A DNA stretch of 64,000 nucleotides, from positions 4,426,501 to 4,490,500 of the forward strand of contig NC_014376.1 in assembly GCF_000144625.1 (NCBI RefSeq), in the 5' to 3' direction. The DNA comes from [Clostridium] saccharolyticum WM1 (GTDB taxonomy: Bacteria; Bacillota; Clostridia; Lachnospirales; Lachnospiraceae). Made by a program: the position numbers and the translations under genes. How positions within the stretch are numbered: the stretch's first letter is position 1; the number at the start of each line of letters is the position of its first letter. Below the pieces are notes generated by a model. It saw only the letters and a list, made by a program, of their open reading frames with translations. It was not told the origin of the DNA and made no database searches. Positions 54,070 to 63,061 of this stretch are shown piece by piece.

Positions 54070-55359
54070 TCAGTCCTTTTCATCCTGATAGACGATCCTC
54101 CCGCTGCAAATGGTATATTTTACTCTTCCAAACAGCCTTTCACCTGTAAACGGAGAGTTGGAGGATTTTGATACATATTCTCCTACGGTCCATTCTTCCT
54201 TCGGGTCGAAAATCACCAGATCCGCGGCCCCTCCTTCTTTAATGAAGCCAAAATCCAGCCGGTACAGCCTGGAAGGATTTAAACTCATTTTCTCCATCAG
54301 CTGCATCATGGTCAGATGGCCGGGACGGACCAGATTAGTCACCCCCAGCCCCAAAGCCGTTTCAAGACCGATGATTCCGCTAGGCGCTTCCGTCAGCTTC
54401 TTTGCTTTTTCCTCAGCGCTGTGGGGTGCGTGATCCGTTGCAATGATATCAATGCTTCCATCCTTTAGCCCCTGGATAATGGCCATTCTGTCCTCTTCTG
54501 TCCGAAGGGGGGGATTCATTTTCGCCAGGGTTCCATGCGTTAAGACGGCGTCCTCTGTCAGGGTGAAATGATGAGGCGTTACCTCCGCATAAACCTGTGC
54601 CCCCAGCTCCTTTGCAAGCTTCACCATCTTTACCGAAGCGGCGGAACTGATATGCTGGATATCCACCGCTGCACCGGTATGAAGGGCAATCATACAGTCC
54701 CTGGCAACTAGGCAGTCCTCCGCCAGGGCGGGAGAGCCAAAGATCCCTAGCACATCGGACACCCTGCCGTGGTTGATCCCATTATTTTCGATAAATGCAG
54801 GGTCCTCCTCGTGAAAGCTCAGCGGAACGTTAAGTTCAGCCGCCCGTTCCATGGCCTCCTTTACCAGCTTTTCATCAAGAAGAGGGATTCCGTCATCGGT
54901 AAATCCTACGGCCCCATGGGCCTTTAACTCCTCCATATCCGTCAGTTCTCTCCCTAGAAGCCCTTTGGATACTGCCGCTGCCTGCAGAACATGGATGCCT
55001 GTTTTCTTCCCTTCCCGCTCCACATATTGAAGGGTCTCCAGGTTGTCAACGGGAGGCTTGGTATTGGCCATACAGACTACCGCTGTAAACCCTCCTTTTG
55101 CTGCGGCTCTGGCTCCGGTCTGAATATCCTCTTTATATGTAAGCCCTGGATCCCGGAAATGGACATGGACATCAACAAATCCTGGGGCAACAATAAAACC
55201 GGAAGCGTCAATCACCACATCCTCTTTGGAGGCCGGAAAGGCATCCAGCTTTATCTGTTCTCCCACACCTGCGATTTTTCCGTCTGCAATACAGATATCC
55301 ATGTTTCCTTCCACCTGGTTCCCAGGGTCAACCACATGAGCATTTTTAATCCAAATCAT
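54070..55359 (-). CDS. pyrC: Dihydroorotase
   Basis: The 429-residue protein is a class I dihydroorotase: VAPGFVDVHVHFRDPGLTYK at the zinc site, KGGFTAVVCMANTKPPVDN, HEEDPAFIENNG, DIQHISSAASVKMV, AEVTPHHFTLTEDAV and IDIIATDHAPHSAEEKA. It closes carbamoyl aspartate to dihydroorotate in pyrimidine synthesis. Other pyr genes are not next to it here. A paired-hairpin repeat lies directly upstream. GGGAAGG precedes the start. Confidence 0.96.
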   Translation of the reverse strand: MIWIKNAHVVDPGNQVEGNMDICIADGKIAGVGEQIKLDAFPASKEDVVIDASGFIVAPGFVDVHVHFRDPGLTYKEDIQTGARAAAKGGFTAVVCMANTKPPVDNLETLQYVEREGKKTGIHVLQAAAVSKGLLGRELTDMEELKAHGAVGFTDDGIPLLDEKLVKEAMERAAELNVPLSFHEEDPAFIENNGINHGRVSDVLGIFGSPALAEDCLVARDCMIALHTGAAVDIQHISSAASVKMVKLAKELGAQVYAEVTPHHFTLTEDAVLTHGTLAKMNPPLRTEEDRMAIIQGLKDGSIDIIATDHAPHSAEEKAKKLTEAPSGIIGLETALGLGVTNLVRPGHLTMMQLMEKMSLNPSRLYRLDFGFIKEGGAADLVIFDPKEEWTVGEYVSKSSNSPFTGERLFGRVKYTICSGRIVYQDEKD

Positions 55360-55394
55360 CTTCTATTCCTTCCCTTCTCTTTTCATTCTGTAAA

Positions 55395-55472
55395 CTACAG
55401 GAAACTTGCATCGCGTATTTCCTGTAGTTGCCGCAGCAGCCTCCAAATAATCATGCAAGCATGTTCATTCGG
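55395..55472 (-). repeat. Double-hairpin intergenic repeat, copy 2
   Basis: Minus strand: CCGAATGAACATGCTTGCAT hairpin region, then GGAGGCTGCTGCGGCAAC, then a 10-bp stem CTACAGGAAA/TTTCCTGTAG (55395-55404, 55418-55427). Copy 1 at 2066-2143 has the same parts in the same order with substitutions, including compensating ones in the stems. It lies between the threonine exporter and dihydroorotase genes. Confidence 0.5.
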
Positions 55473-55498
55473 TATCCTGCAGGACATTACGGGACATT

Positions 55499-55954
55499 TC
55501 ATATATCGTCCGATTGCACCTGTTTCTTTGCAGCAAATCGAAAAAAACCCTGAGGCAGTTCAAAAACAAAGACTATGCCAAGAACAATGGCAACCGCCAC
55601 CTTAAGGGCAAGAAAACCGGTCCGAACCGCAAGCTCCAGTTCATTCGTCACGATATAATAAGCGGTCCAGTATACTCCGGCCCCAGGCACCAGGGGAAAT
55701 ATACCGGATATTAAAAAAATAGTCACCGGACAGCGCTCCCTTACGGCAAAGGTCCTGGACAGAAGGATCACGACAATGGTGGCTGCCAGCGCGGCTGACG
55801 GAGCCGTCACTCCATTCATAAGCCCGGCATATACAAGCCAGCCGGATCCGCCGATCAGGCCGCAATAAGGATAAAATCTTCCCGGCACCCCGAATAAAAG
55901 GGAAAACGCAACCGTTCCGGTAACTGCTGCGGCGGCTTCCGCAATCACGCTCAT
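55499..55954 (-). CDS. Threonine/serine exporter, small subunit (ThrE_2/DUF3815)
   Basis: The 151-residue protein has four to five membrane helices with FSLLFGVPGRFYPYCGLIGG, APSAALAATIVVILLSRTFA and FLISGIFPLVPGAGVYWTAY, typical of the C-terminal half of ThrE exporters. It overlaps the large-subunit gene by ATGA, so both halves are made together. The pair probably exports threonine, serine or small peptides by proton exchange. A conserved LVPGxG helix break is present in both subunits. Confidence 0.9.
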   Translation of the reverse strand: MSVIAEAAAAVTGTVAFSLLFGVPGRFYPYCGLIGGSGWLVYAGLMNGVTAPSAALAATIVVILLSRTFAVRERCPVTIFLISGIFPLVPGAGVYWTAYYIVTNELELAVRTGFLALKVAVAIVLGIVFVFELPQGFFRFAAKKQVQSDDI

Positions 55955-56763
55955 AAAAGCACACCTCCTGTCAGCCGGTGAAACAGGCTGAAAACCAGCC
56001 CAACGCCCATGGCTATGCAGAAAAATACCAGCAGCGCATCCAGCATCCGAACGGAGCCTGAGATATAATCACCGTCTGCAATATCCCGAATGGCATTGGT
56101 AAATGCCACCCCAGGGATCAGAGGCATGATGGAACCGATGATCATGAAATTCAAATGTTCTCCAAAATGAAGCAGATACAGAACCGTACAAATAAAGGTC
56201 ACCAGGGCTCCTCCCCCGATGTTTCCCACGATCTTGGAAAGATGAGGGCTGCTTACAAAGATTACATAAACATATAGAAGAATTCCTGAGCCAAATGCCG
56301 AAAAGCTGTCTTTTAAATTACCTCCAAACAGATAGCAGAAACAGGCACTTCCAATGCCGGAGGCCAGGATCTGCATGATCTTTGATTTACCCGGCATGAT
56401 CCGGATCTGATCCAGCCGCTGTCTTACGTCACCGGGGCTTAGGCGGCCCTTTTCGATCTCCCTGGATAACTGGTTTACCGCCGCCACCCGATCCAAGTGA
56501 GTCCCGCTTACCGGAATGTGCTGGACCTTTGCAAATATTTCTTCTCTTTCATTGCCGGAGGTGGTAAAAATCCCATTGCTGAGGACAAAAGAATTCCCGG
56601 ACCTTATCCCATAGTGGCGGCAGATACGGTCCATGGTCTCCTCCACACGGAAGATCTCCGCTCCGTTCTCCAACAAGATATGCCCAGCCTGCATGGCTGC
56701 CTCCAAAACCTCTCTCTGTTCCTCCGCGGTCAGATCCCCCGGCTGTTCCATCTCATTTTCCAT
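55951..56763 (-). CDS. Threonine/serine exporter, large subunit (ThrE/DUF1212)
   Basis: The 270-residue protein has a soluble N-terminal domain (about 115 residues, ILLENGAEIFRVEETMDRIC and LSNGIFTTS) and five membrane helices with SGIGSACFCYLFGGNLKDSF and SIMPLIPGVAFTNAIRDIAD. This is the DUF1212 half of ThrE. Its start lies 11 bases inside the end of the MBL-fold gene behind CAGGAG, so three genes are translationally linked. Confidence 0.9.
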   Translation of the reverse strand: MENEMEQPGDLTAEEQREVLEAAMQAGHILLENGAEIFRVEETMDRICRHYGIRSGNSFVLSNGIFTTSGNEREEIFAKVQHIPVSGTHLDRVAAVNQLSREIEKGRLSPGDVRQRLDQIRIMPGKSKIMQILASGIGSACFCYLFGGNLKDSFSAFGSGILLYVYVIFVSSPHLSKIVGNIGGGALVTFICTVLYLLHFGEHLNFMIIGSIMPLIPGVAFTNAIRDIADGDYISGSVRMLDALLVFFCIAMGVGLVFSLFHRLTGGVLL

Positions 56764-57523
56764 AAGAGTTTATCTCCTGCCCGATTTCAAAGCATTCCCC
56801 GTCTTCCCGGATATTTACAATCCTTTCTCTGTATGGTGCAGAAATTTCCAAATCCTTCAGCCTGCCAATGACGGAAAAATCTCCCCAGAAGTGCATGGGA
56901 AACACATGGTTTACCCTGGTCTTTCTCATGAATTCATCAAAACCAAGGCAGAAAGCCTTCTCCTGTCTGGGATCCAGAGGGAGAAAGGCCGCATCAATGT
57001 CCATGCCATCCAGCTTGTCTACTTCCACGGAATACTGCTGTGCCATACGGTCATTCCAGTCATCGGGTTCTCCTTCCCATCTCCAGTTGTTTAAATCCCC
57101 TCCATGGTAAATGACCCTTTCCTCCGCTTTTACCAGAAATGCTACGCCTTCATCTGTGGAACGAAGGGTAAAAATTTTTACTTCCCCCTTTTTGTCTCCA
57201 GAGACGGGGCCTGATAATCCCTCTTTAAAAATACAGAAGCCGGTCTTTTCTCCGGGCTTCATAAAAACTGCCTCACTGGAAAGCTCCGCAGGCAGCCGCC
57301 CCTTTGAGATATCATCCGACAGGATGTATCTGGTTTTTTCATGCTCTTTCATAAGCCCAAATATTTTTTCAGAAAAATGGTCCCCATGGCGGTGGCTTGC
57401 AAATACCAGAAGGGGCATCTTGTCATTGATCTTTGGCAGGGTACCCTCTGTGTAATCAAACAGCAGGGCCACTGTCTTAAGCTCCACCAGAAATGCGCTG
57501 TGATGGATATAGGTGATTTTCAT
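56753..57523 (-). CDS. MBL-fold metallo-hydrolase
   Basis: The 256-residue protein starts MKITYIHHSAFLVELKTVAL. It has the metal motif FASHRHGDHFS, a YHGGDLNNW segment and, near the end, RVNHVFPMHFWGDF, matching the UlaG/YtkL-like branch of the metallo-beta-lactamase fold. The substrate is unknown. The start is ATG 57523 behind AGGAGG; 31 further in-frame codons upstream lack a ribosome site and similarity. The gene overlaps the threonine exporter gene. Confidence 0.85.
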   Translation of the reverse strand: MKITYIHHSAFLVELKTVALLFDYTEGTLPKINDKMPLLVFASHRHGDHFSEKIFGLMKEHEKTRYILSDDISKGRLPAELSSEAVFMKPGEKTGFCIFKEGLSGPVSGDKKGEVKIFTLRSTDEGVAFLVKAEERVIYHGGDLNNWRWEGEPDDWNDRMAQQYSVEVDKLDGMDIDAAFLPLDPRQEKAFCLGFDEFMRKTRVNHVFPMHFWGDFSVIGRLKDLEISAPYRERIVNIREDGECFEIGQEINSYGK

Positions 57524-57599
57524 TGGAAAAGACCTCCTTTTATGGCTGTTTGAAAAAATTATATCACAACCGATATCACTCTGCATAGCAGGCGGATGC

Positions 57600-57630
57600 A
57601 AAAAGGGCGGGAACAATTGTCCCCGCCCCG
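57600..57630 (-). terminator. Terminator after the acidic lipoprotein gene
   Basis: GGGCGGG (57605-57611) and CCCGCCC (57622-57628) make a perfect stem. On the minus strand a TTTTTGC tail follows. Confidence 0.85.
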
Positions 57631-57669
57631 GAAATTTTACATTCCTGACCGATTTAATAATTCAGCCGA

Positions 57670-57972
57670 TTAGTTTGCTGCTTTTGTGGATTCTGCTTCT
57701 GCAGACTCTGATTCTGCTGCATCAGCATCAGCTTCTTCGCTGCTCTCCTCATCGGAAGATTCCTCTAAGGAAACTTCTTCTGTTTTGGATTCTTCTACAA
57801 CTTCCTTAGACTCATTTGCAGTGGTTGCTTCCTCTGTGGTAGCTTCCGTTGTGATGGCTGCTTCTGTGGCTGCTGTTGTTTCAGCAGTCTTGGTGCTGCC
57901 ACATGCAGAGATGGATGCCATGGTTAATACGGCTGCTCCTGTAAGTACCAGTTTCTTTGCTGTTAATTTCAT
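57670..57972 (-). CDS. Small acidic lipoprotein with a low-complexity tail
   Basis: The 100-residue protein has a lipoprotein signal (KKLVLTGAAVLTMASISACG, Cys24). The mature part consists only of Thr/Ala/Glu, then Glu/Ser/Ala repeats (SLEESSDEESSEEADADAAE). There is no folded domain. It could be a surface spacer or a metal- or cation-binding tail; neither is shown. AAGGAGG precedes the ATG and a strong terminator follows, so it is a well-formed single gene. Its 5' leader holds an 8-bp inverted repeat ACATAGGT/ACCTATGT (57995-58044). Confidence 0.75.
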   Translation of the reverse strand: MKLTAKKLVLTGAAVLTMASISACGSTKTAETTAATEAAITTEATTEEATTANESKEVVEESKTEEVSLEESSDEESSEEADADAAESESAEAESTKAAN

Positions 57973-58487
57973 AATAATTCTCCTCCTTGCGACTACATAG
58001 GTGTTATTGTTCTTTGTTTGCCGCGGCTTCCTGTTGACCTATGTCCTTGAAGCCGAGTCCAAGTTTAGCACCTTAAGAAAATAAAGTCAATGGTCCCTTT
58101 ACACCTTTTTCCAACCGTAAAAATAAGCAAAATCTTAAAACTAAATGACAATCGACCGGGGAAGGACCGAAGATAAATTATGAAATTATGCTCTTGTATT
58201 TTATTTATCCCATTGATTCCAATTTTGTCCACTCTAAAAATATGACAATAATTGGCTGAAAAATCAAAAAATATTTGTAACATTTTACCACTGTGTTTTC
58301 GACAAAAAAGGACAATTATGCGGCCATATCAAAGCTTTCCCCTATCTTCTGCCTGATATCCCTTCCCAAAGTCACATTTTAAACAAATAAAGGCCAGTCC
58401 CTCTCTGTTTAAGATCCGGGCAGATACCAGCCTGTTTTTTCTATACCGGATACGATCCCGCCGTGGTTCTTTCCTTCCTCCTGTCCA
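57973..58487. other. Long intergenic region without a recognised gene
   Basis: About 515 bases. 57973-58050 is the leader of the acidic lipoprotein gene. 58080-58330 is AT-rich, with short open frames that lack ribosome sites. 58380-58480 reads on the minus strand like coding DNA (RYRKNRLVSARILNREGLAF, then ICLKCDFGKGY) but has no start signal and matches nothing I recognise. Confidence 0.4.
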
Positions 58488-58516
58488 TTGCAGGCCGGGT
58501 GAATACCTGCTATACT
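58488..58516 (+). promoter_or_regulatory. Promoter of the nitroreductase gene
   Basis: TTGCAG (58488-58493), 17 bases, TATACT (58511-58516) with an upstream TGC; about 44 bases before the start codon. Confidence 0.7.
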
Positions 58517-58559
58517 TTTAAGATAAGCTGACACATAAAAAACAAAAGGAGGAATTAAA

Positions 58560-59129
58560 ATGTTAAAAGAACTGGTTTCCAAATGCCGCACCTTCCGCCG
58601 ATTTTATGAGGATGAAGCCATTTCCATGACAGATTTAAGAGATCTGGTGGATTTAGCCCGGCTTACCGCGTCAACGGCCAATTCCCAGGCCCTGAAGTTC
58701 CGGCTGTGCAGCACTCCAGAGGAAACGGATAAGGTATTTCCTGCCTTAGGCTGGGCAGGTGCTCTGCCGGACTGGAATGGACCGGAAAAGGGGGAACGCC
58801 CTTCTGCCTATATCATTATTTTATGCGACTTATCCCTGGGAAAAAACAAGCTGTATGATGATGGGATCGCCGCGCAGACCATCATGCTTGGTGCGGCGGA
58901 AAAAGGATACGGCGGCTGTATATTGGCAAATGTACAAAGACCGCACCTGGCAGAAGCACTTTCCATTGATCCTTCCAGGTATTCCATCGATTTAGTCCTT
59001 GCCCTTGGAAAGCCCAAGGAAGAGGTGGTTATGGTACCGGTGAAGGAGAATGGTGATACCCGCTATTACCGGGATGAAAACCAGATCCATTATGTACCAA
59101 AAAGAACCCTTAACGATATCATCATTTAG
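58560..59129 (+). CDS. Nitroreductase family protein
   Basis: The 189-residue protein has the FMN-binding nitroreductase fold: KCRTFRRFYEDEAISMTDLR, LTASTANSQALKFRL, DDGIAAQTIMLGAAEKGYGG and a C-terminal LVLALGKPKEEV. Family enzymes reduce nitro compounds, quinones or flavins with NAD(P)H. The natural substrate is unknown. AAAGGAGG precedes the ATG. It is a single-gene unit, convergent with the mini Fe-S/zinc-ribbon pair. Confidence 0.9.
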   Translation: MLKELVSKCRTFRRFYEDEAISMTDLRDLVDLARLTASTANSQALKFRLCSTPEETDKVFPALGWAGALPDWNGPEKGERPSAYIIILCDLSLGKNKLYDDGIAAQTIMLGAAEKGYGGCILANVQRPHLAEALSIDPSRYSIDLVLALGKPKEEVVMVPVKENGDTRYYRDENQIHYVPKRTLNDIII

Positions 59130-59146
59130 AGCGAAATAGAAACCGT

Positions 59147-59305
59147 TCACTTTCCTTCCTCTCTATACTCTTCTGCCAGTGCCCGAGAGAGTTTGGATAT
59201 CTTTAACTGGTCTACGCTTCCGGCTCCCGCGGGACAGACGGAAATGCAGTGCATACAGGAGAAGCATGTACTAACAGATACGGAAGTTATCTTTTTTATC
59301 TCCAT
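59147..59305 (-). CDS. 52-residue four-cysteine protein, possible mini ferredoxin
   Basis: This short gene starts at ATG 59305 behind GGAGGAAAGG. It encodes MEIKKITSVSVSTCFSCMHC, then ISVCPAGAGS and a Lys/Glu-rich helix. CxxCxxCxxxCP is the ligand pattern of one [4Fe-4S] cluster, so a single-cluster ferredoxin-like role is plausible but unproven. The family is unknown to me. It follows the zinc-ribbon gene by 16 bases and must be co-transcribed with it. Confidence 0.65.
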   Translation of the reverse strand: MEIKKITSVSVSTCFSCMHCISVCPAGAGSVDQLKISKLSRALAEEYREEGK

Positions 59306-59321
59306 ACTTCCTTTCCTCCAT

Positions 59322-59702
59322 TTAAAATCTCTGTCCGCATTTGGGACAGTATTCAAAATCCTCTGCGGTTTCATAGCCGCAGTGGGAGCATTGCTTTCTG
59401 CCCCAGTCTGAAGTCCGGTGGCCGGACTGCACCAGAGACAGATCCTGTTCGCTGATGTCCACAGACTCTCCACGGCTTACTTTTTTTCCCTTTTCCTGGT
59501 TCAGTTCATAAATGGTATTACAGCAGGACATTTGAACGTAATAATGCCGGTCCCATTTTAGGATGGGAATGAAAAAAACACTAACATAACGAAAGGTCAT
59601 AAACACCTGGTATCTGCCGTAACCCCCGCACAGTCCGCAGATGACTGTTTTGGTATAATCGAGCAGTTTTTTTCCCTGACTCATGCCGCATATAAAGAAC
59701 AT
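59322..59702 (-). CDS. Zinc-ribbon protein of unknown function
   Basis: The 126-residue protein has an N-terminal half of beta character with CGLCGGYGRYQVF and RYVSVFFIPILKWDRHYYV, a polar linker and a C-terminal zinc ribbon QCSHCGYETAEDFEYCPKCG. The arrangement resembles the many small zinc-ribbon domain proteins of clostridia that lack a defined function. CGLC plus the two CxxC pairs give six cysteines for metal. AGGAGGG precedes the ATG. Confidence 0.8.
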   Translation of the reverse strand: MFFICGMSQGKKLLDYTKTVICGLCGGYGRYQVFMTFRYVSVFFIPILKWDRHYYVQMSCCNTIYELNQEKGKKVSRGESVDISEQDLSLVQSGHRTSDWGRKQCSHCGYETAEDFEYCPKCGQRF

Positions 59703-59919
59703 AATTCCCTCCTGTGATTGGATGTTTGGTTAGTTAATTCTATCACAATTCCATATGGCTGACAACTCATACCCGGTCTGTATACGGGGCATATGCGATC
59801 ATCTAGTCTGTATGTAAAACGGGGACTCTGCTTCCAAGAATGCCCCATGAAATGATGGAAGGCACCGCAGCACGGTAAGTAATACCAACCTGCTGCAATG
59901 CCCCTGTTTAAATCATTAG

Positions 59920-60132
59920 CTATTTTTCTGTTTCGGCTTCTGAACGGCCATAAAAGGTAAGCAGGTATAACCCGCAAATTCCTACCAGGGCATACACGAT
60001 TCTCGTGATCCATGTCATGCTGCCGAAAATAAATGACACCAGGTTGAAATTAAAGAAACCTACCAGCCCCCAGTTTACCGCACCAATAATGGCTAAGGTC
60101 AGAGCTGTGTAACTTAATGCATTATTTCTCAT
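59920..60132 (-). CDS. DUF378 membrane protein
   Basis: The 70-residue protein has two membrane helices and the DUF378 signature TLAIIGAVNWGLVGFFNFNL followed by RIVYALVGICGLYLL. Its function is unknown; the family is common in Firmicutes as small membrane proteins. AAAGGAGG precedes the ATG. The 217-base gap downstream to the zinc-ribbon gene holds a repeated GTCTGTAT...GGGG segment but no gene. Confidence 0.88.
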   Translation of the reverse strand: MRNNALSYTALTLAIIGAVNWGLVGFFNFNLVSFIFGSMTWITRIVYALVGICGLYLLTFYGRSEAETEK

Positions 60133-60185
60133 GGCACTACCTCCTTTTCTTTCTTATTATGGAGTAGCTTTCTGGTTTTTATACA

Positions 60186-61700
60186 TTATTTTCCTAAACC
60201 ATCAATCCTTGCCTTTATCTCATTCTCCCGGTCTTTGAACAACAGCCGCTCATTGTATTGGTAATACCGTTCACAATCGTATTCCTTTAAAAATTTAACG
60301 CTGTAAAATCCGGTATTTAGCTCCGTTAAAAACACCACCATTTCCTGACCGTCCCCAAAGGCAGCTTCCATAAAATCAAAGGCATGCTCCAATGCGTTTC
60401 CTGCCTCTTCAGATAAGGAATCATACCTGGCCTTTTCCTCTTCAAACATCTCACGTATCCTGTTCCAGGCCGTCTCATTCTCCTGATTCTCATCTCTGCG
60501 AAGGACTTCCTCATACTGAAGAAGAAGGGCTTCCACATCCCTGCGCAAATAATCCTCTCTCCTGTTTAGCAGGCCTGCGCTCCGCTTTCTCTCCCATTCC
60601 CCGTTCCATTGGACCCTTAAGGCCTCCAGCCGGTCTGCCATGGAGGCATCTTGGCTGCTGCCGGCTTTTGGACTTAATTTCTTCAGCTCCTCCAGAAGAA
60701 GTTCTGTTTTGTCTCCCTGATGGGATACGCTCCGGAAGCTCTGCCCCAATCTGGACAACAAAAGACCCATGACGTTTAATTTCTCGTCAAACGGCGCCCG
60801 TTTCAGCCTGTTGCACAAGCTTTCCCGGATAATGCCCGTCAGGATTTCATCGATCTGGTAATCATCCCGGTATTTATAATAGATCTCCAGATAATTGGCG
60901 AAGTCCTTGGCTATCACAGGAAACTGGATATACTCTCCCACCACATCCCGATCCGCCTTCTTCCCCAGACGCTCATATATTTCAATGAATTTTGATAGGT
61001 CTTCCCAGCCCCTGGGTGTGGCAAAAAATTTACCATCCACGGTAGTTTCGATCCTGCAGAAATATTCTGTTCTGGCATTCAAATAAGATATGACCGCCGG
61101 ATGGATGGACTGCTCATAGGCATAGGCCTTCCAAACCTCAAAATCCGGTTCCACGTGAATAAGCTTCAAACGGTCTAAGGTCACCACATCAAAATCCCGG
61201 ACTGACTTGTTATATTCCGGCGGATTTCCGGCCGTTACAAGGACCCAGCCGTCAGGGATCCTGTGGTTACCAAAGGTCTTATACTGGAGAAACTGAAGCA
61301 TGGTGGGTGCAAGAGTTTCGGAAACACAGTTGATCTCATCAATGAACAGGATCCCTTCCTTCAGACCGGTATCTTCAATTTTATTGTATATGGACGCCAC
61401 GATCTCGCTCATGGTGTATTCCGTTACCCGGCAGACATTTCCTCCAAACTCCTTCTCATTGATAAAGGGGAGTCCCACCGCACTCTGACGTGTATGATGG
61501 GTGATGGTATAAGCTACCAAACCAATTCCGCATTCCCTGGCCACCTGTCCCATGATCTGAGTCTTTCCCACTCCGGGAGGGCCCATGAGAAACACCGGTC
61601 TTTGCTGGACCGCCGGTATCTCATAGGCTCCGTATGCATCCTTTAGCAGATAAGCTTCTATGGTATTCTTAATTTCTTCTTTTGCTCGTTTAATATTCAT
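60186..61700 (-). CDS. MoxR-type AAA+ ATPase
   Basis: The 504-residue protein has Walker A MGPPGVGKTQIMGQVA at about residue 39, Walker B EGILFIDEINCVSETLAPT, sensor 1 in VLVTAGNPPEYN and an arginine-finger region, followed by a helical C-terminal part of about 200 residues. MoxR ATPases act as chaperones together with VWA-domain partners to load metals or assemble complexes. Here the partner gene is directly upstream. The ATG at 61700 stands eight bases behind GGGAG and starts the conserved region, while an in-frame GTG at 61718 overlaps the VWA gene. Confidence 0.9.
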   Translation of the reverse strand: MNIKRAKEEIKNTIEAYLLKDAYGAYEIPAVQQRPVFLMGPPGVGKTQIMGQVARECGIGLVAYTITHHTRQSAVGLPFINEKEFGGNVCRVTEYTMSEIVASIYNKIEDTGLKEGILFIDEINCVSETLAPTMLQFLQYKTFGNHRIPDGWVLVTAGNPPEYNKSVRDFDVVTLDRLKLIHVEPDFEVWKAYAYEQSIHPAVISYLNARTEYFCRIETTVDGKFFATPRGWEDLSKFIEIYERLGKKADRDVVGEYIQFPVIAKDFANYLEIYYKYRDDYQIDEILTGIIRESLCNRLKRAPFDEKLNVMGLLLSRLGQSFRSVSHQGDKTELLLEELKKLSPKAGSSQDASMADRLEALRVQWNGEWERKRSAGLLNRREDYLRRDVEALLLQYEEVLRRDENQENETAWNRIREMFEEEKARYDSLSEEAGNALEHAFDFMEAAFGDGQEMVVFLTELNTGFYSVKFLKEYDCERYYQYNERLLFKDRENEIKARIDGLGK

Positions 61701-61714
61701 GTTAAAATCTCCCG

Positions 61715-63034
61715 TCACGTAACTTCCAGATCTTCTGACCGAAGGATCACCTTCATGGCCCAGCCCGGTACAGAAATATCCTCATACTGATCCTCCATAA
61801 AAACAAAGGCCGTATCATAGGGGGGCATTTTCAAGGGATATATCCCTTTTCCGTCGGTGAAATACAAAAGGCCCCTGAGTTTTTGAAAAGCTCCCTTGTT
61901 CAAAAGACCATTCACATATTCAAAGGCTGGACGAAAATCCGTTCCTCCAAATCCGGATAAAGTGAAATGCTCCATATAGTCTTCCATTTCTTCCCTGCTT
62001 GTGATGGTCACATCCGATCGGATTTCTTCGTCGCATTGGATGATATGGATATTGATCTTCCTGAAATAACTTTCCGACTCCCCAAGAACACCATAGGTTT
62101 CCTGAAGAAAATTCCGCACCAAATCTCCTGATACGGACATGGATGTATCAATCACGATCACAAAATCCTCGATCCTGTACACCTCTTTTGTTTCCAATGG
62201 CTCAATAAGAGGCATATTCCGGTAAAGAGACAAGCCGTAGGTATAAAACACAGGATCAAAGGAGTCCGGATCGACCTCCGCTTCCTCCCTTAACACCGCA
62301 AACTTTCTCAAAAACTTCTTATAATCATATTTTTCCCGGTTTTCCACCCTTATCTGTTCCAGAAGATTTCTTGACGACTCCTCCTTCTTTTCCCCAAAAG
62401 ACTCCATTTCTGTCTGCATCTTTTCCCGGATGTCCTGCCATTTATTCTGGCGTTCCATCTGGGACCTGGGGCTTTCATCAGATTCCCACCGGTCATGGTT
62501 GTCCACATAAAATTCCGCCGCCATCCGTTCATACTGTTGTGCGGTCATGTTCATATCCTGAAGGTCCTGATATATTCCCTCCGCGGTAAAGACCCTTCGC
62601 TTTTTAGAAAGCCCGCCGTATATCTCTCTGCGGTAAGGGGTCTGATGCCGGTATACAGACTTTGCATATAACCCATCCAGAATGGACTCTATGGTAATAT
62701 CACAGGCCAGATCCCAATATTTCTTATCCCGCTTTCCTCTGCCGCTTAAATGACAGAACAGGCAGTGAAACAGCATATGCAGGCAGGCCCTGTTTACCAG
62801 AATACGGCTCCTTTTATATATGGAAAACAAATGCTCCGGCTGATAATAGATCAAAAACCCGTCCGTACCCACGCCCCGTCCTGCATGATCGGCTTCAAAA
62901 CCGAGACTGCTTAGGGCTACATCCAGATACCGGAAGCCTAAATATAGTTCATTTCTGGCATTAGAGAGTATCTCATGGCCCAGTTCCACCTCCGCCAGTT
63001 CATCAAGCTGCCTTTGTCTTACCGGATCTATCAC
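61715..63034 (-). CDS. VWA-like / DUF2201 protein, partner of the MoxR ATPase
   Basis: The 439-residue protein has an N-terminal region like DUF2201, where the putative metallopeptidase motif reads HMLFHCLFCH instead of HExxH, so the catalytic Glu is absent. A charged middle follows, then a C-terminal VWA-like domain with the MIDAS sequence VIVIDTSMSVSGDLV and GFGGTDFRPAFEYV. It probably binds the MoxR ATPase encoded next and an unknown client. The start codon is GTG at 63034 with GAAGGTGG four bases upstream. It ends shortly before the ATPase start and follows the LRR gene by 27 bases. Confidence 0.88.
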   Translation of the reverse strand: MIDPVRQRQLDELAEVELGHEILSNARNELYLGFRYLDVALSSLGFEADHAGRGVGTDGFLIYYQPEHLFSIYKRSRILVNRACLHMLFHCLFCHLSGRGKRDKKYWDLACDITIESILDGLYAKSVYRHQTPYRREIYGGLSKKRRVFTAEGIYQDLQDMNMTAQQYERMAAEFYVDNHDRWESDESPRSQMERQNKWQDIREKMQTEMESFGEKKEESSRNLLEQIRVENREKYDYKKFLRKFAVLREEAEVDPDSFDPVFYTYGLSLYRNMPLIEPLETKEVYRIEDFVIVIDTSMSVSGDLVRNFLQETYGVLGESESYFRKINIHIIQCDEEIRSDVTITSREEMEDYMEHFTLSGFGGTDFRPAFEYVNGLLNKGAFQKLRGLLYFTDGKGIYPLKMPPYDTAFVFMEDQYEDISVPGWAMKVILRSEDLEVT

Positions 63035-63061
63035 GTTTCCACCTTCTTCCGTAGGATTATT

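Noticed and set aside
58065-58283. Minus-strand open frame of 72 codons in an AT-rich gap
   Set aside because: No ribosome site, composition follows the AT-rich background, and no recognisable domain.
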